Positions 5,326 to 8,479 of a stretch of DNA of 8,479 nt are shown here, in pieces. This DNA comes from Deferribacteraceae bacterium. Its GTDB lineage: Bacteria; Chrysiogenota; Deferribacteres; Deferribacterales; JAISNW01. The notes beneath the pieces were generated by a model. The model saw only the letters and a list, made by a program, of their open reading frames with translations. It made no database searches and was not told the origin of the DNA. The stretch covers positions 1 to 8,479 of the forward strand of contig JAITWF010000043.1 of assembly GCA_031285415.1 (NCBI GenBank), read 5' to 3'. Made by a program: the position numbers and the translations under genes. How positions within the stretch are numbered: position 1 is the first letter of the stretch; every line of letters begins with the position of its first letter.

Positions 5326-8300
5326 TTTTATCTCCACGCTTAGGATTGTGCTGACGCCCCCCTCCTGCATTGTGACGCCGTAGAGCGAGTCGGCGGCTGC
5401 CATTGTCTGGTGTTTGTGCGTGATGATCACAAACTGCGTTTCATGCGCCATAGATTTTACCATTGTGATAAATCTGCCTGCGTTTGCGTCGTCTAGTGGG
5501 GCGTCTACCTCGTCGAGGAAGCAGAACGGTGTTGGTTTTTGCAGGAATAGTGCAAATAATAGCGTCAGTGCGGCAAGTGCTTTTTCCCCTCCAGATAGGA
5601 GGTTCTTATTATTCACTCGCTTGCCAGGTGGGTTGATAAATAGCTCTACGCCAGTAGTCATCAGGTTCTCTGGCTCTGTCAGGCGTAAGTCTGCCGAGCC
5701 TGAACCGAAAAATCTTGTGAATACCTCTGTAAAGTTTGCTCTGACGGCAATAAAAGTCTCCTCGAATAGCTGTACGGTGCTATTATCGATATCGGCGATC
5801 AGGTCGTTCAGGCTTGCGATCGCCCTGTCGATATCCTCGGATTGGGCGATCTGTTCGGCATGCTCTTGCTGTTTATTGGCATACTCCTCCTCTGCCGCCA
5901 TATTCAGCGCACCAAGCTCCTCAATCGACACGTCGATATATGCGATCTCCTCCTGCACCTTCTGCTTTGAGGTGCCACTTTCGGCGTAATTTTGCCATAC
6001 CGCCTCTATATCTTCGTCGTAGATCTCTTTCATCTGCACCTTGAGGGCGTTCATATTGGTGGCAGTGGTGCCAAGTTTTCCATGTATATCTGCAATCTTT
6101 AGATCTAGCTCATGAAGCTCTTTATTGATATCGCCGAGGCTCTTGCGAAGTTTACCTAACTCGTCATCCAGCGCAATCTGCTGATTTTCGCAGGTAGTTA
6201 CAGCATCTGCCGCCACTATGACGCCCTTTGACGCCTCCTCCTGCACAGCTTCCGCCTTTACAAGTTCATCTTGCCACTGTTTGATACTCACCTCGGTGAG
6301 TCCCTCTAGGCGGTTTGTGAGTGTTCGCTTCATCTGTAGGGCGTTTTCAGATTCTTTTTGAAGTTCACCTAGCTCCGAGTGTGCGGCAAGCTTCCGTTCA
6401 GAGTACTTCCCTAGCTCCCTGGAGGCAGCGATATACTGCTCTCGTGCCTCCTCTAGAAGCTCTGTGAAATGCTCGATCCGATCCTCCAGCGCCTGTCTGT
6501 GGTCGTCGATCTCCTGCCGCTCATCGCTCATCGCTTCACGCTTTTCACGCAGCGTCTGCGCCTCTTCGGTTGCAAAGGTTTGTCCATCCAGTGCAAGGGT
6601 GATCTCTTTATCCACAACGCCGATATTTCGGGTGAATCTGCCGCTCTGCTCCTCAAGGTGGGCGACGTTTGTAAGCATACTGCTATATTCTAGCTCGAGC
6701 CTCTTTATCGCCTCATTTTGGGCGGTAAACTCCCTCTCGATCTCCTCTAACTCCTTAGCGGTTGCAGATAATCTATCGCTACTCTCGGTGTACTGTTCAT
6801 TTAGGTTGTCGATGGTCGATAACTCCGCCTGTAGCCGCTCCTCTAGGCGCATGATCGCTAGCGTTGGATCCTGTTTGCTGACTTTGCGGTACACCGCCCC
6901 CTGCCGATAGATATTGTCTGCTACCAGCTCCTGCCCCGATAGTGCGCCTATCTCCGAGCGGAATGTGAATCGCAGCGATATATCAACCTGTGCGAGGGCG
7001 TTGATTAGATCCTCTTTCACGCTATCCTCAAATAGCAGCAGATCGCCGTAGAGAATATAATCGTTCTCGCTCTTTTCTGTTAAGTCGATATATGGGCGAC
7101 CGTTATATTGCGATATTAGTGCAGAAAGCTCCTGCGGAATAAGTTTTGAGGAGATCTCCTGCCGCAAGAAGTCGGCTCGATTTTTAGTGCTATTAAGCTC
7201 TACCTCTATATCGGTACAGAGCTTTTTAAACTGGTTATATTCAGCGTCTTTGCTGACTTTACGCTCGTAGAATTCAACAGAGTTCTGTTTTAGCGCCTCT
7301 CTCTGCGCTTCAACTCTCTGCAAGGAGGCTCGTGTCTCCTCCAGACGAGCTTGCAGGGTGCTACTCTCGCTCTGAATGCTCTCCTTCTCACGGATAAGCC
7401 GTTCGGCTGTGGCTTTATGGTTAGCTGCCTCCGCCTCTTTGAGATTTATCTGATTGGTTAGGTCGGTGAATTTCTGTGTTATATCGAGGAATTTGCGGTT
7501 TATCGACTTGATCTCGTCGGTCGCCCTATCGAGTGTACCTTTATAGCCAGAGATACTCTCCTGATGTTCCTGCACAGATTCCGAGAATTCGCTACAAAGC
7601 TCTGCCGCCTCTTCGATAGCGGTTTCGAGGTGCGTTTGGCGTGCCGATATATCGGTTAAGCGCCTTTCGTGCGCTGATATATCCTCCTCCAGCTGTACAC
7701 GCTCTCTGCCAGCATTCTCGATATTTGCTCTATGCTGGCGAATATCGCTCTCCGCCTTGGCTAAATTGTCACGAGCTTCATTGTATGCTGTGCGCAGATC
7801 TTTCAAGTTATCTCGTAGCTCCGCCTGTAGCTGTTGCAGCTCGGTCTCTTTAGCTATCTGTGATTGGTTGGTTGCGACGATCTCCGCCATCTCTTTGCGT
7901 TTCGTGGCGATCTGTTCATCTTGCTGACCTCTCTCCTTCGCAAGGCGGCCGTAGGTGACACAGATGAACGACTTCTCTAGTGCGCTCTTCTTCCTCTTTA
8001 GCTCTTTATAGCGATCAAGCCGCTCCACCTGCTTTGCGAGGCGTTCTATATCGGTGAGCATTATGGAGATAATGTCGTTTATGCGAGATAGGTTGTCTTG
8101 AGTTTGTTTTAGGCGAGTTTCCGCCTCTTTGCGCCGCTCCTTGTATCGGATAACGCCAGCGGTCTCCTCCAAAAAGTAGCGTAGCTCTTCTGGGGAGGAG
8201 TTTACGATCTTGGTAACTCGCTCCTGCTCTATGATTGATATGCTTCTGGCACCGAGACCAGTATCAAAGAAGATATCTTTAACATCTTTCAGGCGGCATT

Positions 8301-8479
8301 TACGCCCATTTATATAGTACTCTCTTTCGCCAGAGGAGTAGATCTTGCGTGAAACTGCCACATCGGAGAACGTTCCCCATTTGGCGGCGGTTTCAGGGGG
8401 GAGGTCGCCCATAGTAAGCGTTACCTCCGCATATCCTGCCCCACGCCGCTTTTCAGAGCCAGCGAAGATCACGTCGTTC
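5323..8479 (-). CDS. smc: Chromosome segregation ATPase SMC, N-terminus beyond the window
   Basis: SMC is the ATPase core of the SMC-ScpAB condensin, which loads on DNA in the cytoplasm and extrudes loops for chromosome compaction and segregation. The frame stays open to the window edge: the codons before GTG 8472-8470 read N-D, giving NDVIFAGSEKRR, the usual internal SMC motif, so that GTG is a Val codon and the gene is partial. The Walker A motif should lie roughly 60-70 codons further on. Numbering from that Val, the Q-loop region YYINGRKCRLKDV (52-64) and TGLGARSISIIEQ (71-83) come first. A coiled coil follows to about 440, a short hinge at about 444-535, then the returning coiled coil to about 900. 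The C-terminal head has LLSGGEK (958-964), Walker B FCFLDEVDAP (983-992) and the H-loop THKHQTM (1018-1024). IIEQERV carries Glu where most SMCs have Gly. Roughly 1,110-1,120 residues are expected in full, slightly short for bacterial SMC (about 1,150-1,190). Confidence 0.96.
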   Translation of the reverse strand, partial: NDVIFAGSEKRRGAGYAEVTLTMGDLPPETAAKWGTFSDVAVSRKIYSSGEREYYINGRKCRLKDVKDIFFDTGLGARSISIIEQERVTKIVNSSPEELRYFLEETAGVIRYKERRKEAETRLKQTQDNLSRINDIISIMLTDIERLAKQVERLDRYKELKRKKSALEKSFICVTYGRLAKERGQQDEQIATKRKEMAEIVATNQSQIAKETELQQLQAELRDNLKDLRTAYNEARDNLAKAESDIRQHRANIENAGRERVQLEEDISAHERRLTDISARQTHLETAIEEAAELCSEFSESVQEHQESISGYKGTLDRATDEIKSINRKFLDITQKFTDLTNQINLKEAEAANHKATAERLIREKESIQSESSTLQARLEETRASLQRVEAQREALKQNSVEFYERKVSKDAEYNQFKKLCTDIEVELNSTKNRADFLRQEISSKLIPQELSALISQYNGRPYIDLTEKSENDYILYGDLLLFEDSVKEDLINALAQVDISLRFTFRSEIGALSGQELVADNIYRQGAVYRKVSKQDPTLAIMRLEERLQAELSTIDNLNEQYTESSDRLSATAKELEEIEREFTAQNEAIKRLELEYSSMLTNVAHLEEQSGRFTRNIGVVDKEITLALDGQTFATEEAQTLREKREAMSDERQEIDDHRQALEDRIEHFTELLEEAREQYIAASRELGKYSERKLAAHSELGELQKESENALQMKRTLTNRLEGLTEVSIKQWQDELVKAEAVQEEASKGVIVAADAVTTCENQQIALDDELGKLRKSLGDINKELHELDLKIADIHGKLGTTATNMNALKVQMKEIYDEDIEAVWQNYAESGTSKQKVQEEIAYIDVSIEELGALNMAAEEEYANKQQEHAEQIAQSEDIDRAIASLNDLIADIDNSTVQLFEETFIAVRANFTEVFTRFFGSGSADLRLTEPENLMTTGVELFINPPGKRVNNKNLLSGGEKALAALTLLFALFLQKPTPFCFLDEVDAPLDDANAGRFITMVKSMAHETQFVIITHKHQTMAAADSLYGVTMQEGGVSTILSVEIK

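Noticed and set aside
5414..6910. Open frames on the + strand opposite smc (for example 5414-5989 and 6464-6910)
   Set aside because: They are Ser/Ala/Arg-rich, resemble no protein, and lie wholly antisense to well-conserved SMC motifs; they are shadows of the coding strand.
8470..8472. GTG as the start codon of smc
   Set aside because: The codons before it continue in frame as N-D and give the conserved internal DVIFAGS motif, and the Walker A region is still missing. The gene therefore extends past the window edge.

Overview
The window looks like a piece of bacterial chromosome in which an AT-rich two-gene unit sits between ordinary-composition genes. The bacterium is probably Gram-negative: one gene encodes an exported ankyrin-repeat protein with a clear Sec signal peptide. 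It uses the SMC-ScpAB type of chromosome condensin. I could not assign a phylum from sequence alone. Hand counts of sampled 60-base lines give roughly 43-53% GC in the flanking genes and about 32-33% in the central pair.

Left region (1-2990, + strand): a short leader with a GC-rich hairpin precedes two tightly spaced genes, only 4 bases apart and probably one operon. The first encodes a 327-residue protein with an Mrr-like (restriction-endonuclease-fold) N-terminal region, a long middle region and one C-terminal membrane helix. The second encodes a 646-residue secreted or periplasmic protein made mostly of about a dozen ankyrin repeats. Together they suggest a cell-envelope pair, but no established function can be named.

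Central region (2991-5137, + strand): after a hairpin there is a good sigma70-type promoter (TTGACA, 17-base spacer, extended TGC-TACTAT). It drives a 229-residue cysteine-cluster protein of unknown function, followed 11 bases later by a 430-residue ImmA/IrrE-family zinc metallopeptidase (HELGH) with a strong Shine-Dalgarno site. Low GC, its own promoter and the peptidase family point to horizontally acquired accessory DNA, such as a stress-response, toxin-antitoxin-like or mobile-element/defence regulator. No helix-turn-helix repressor, integrase or attachment repeats are visible. This pair is the best candidate in the window for an undescribed system.

Right region (5138-8479): a 185-base convergent intergenic stretch ends in two AT-rich hairpins. 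Beyond it lies the gene for the chromosome-segregation ATPase SMC on the minus strand, complete at its C-terminus but running off the right edge at its N-terminus. Its ATPase head motifs are classical, whereas its hinge looks short and divergent.
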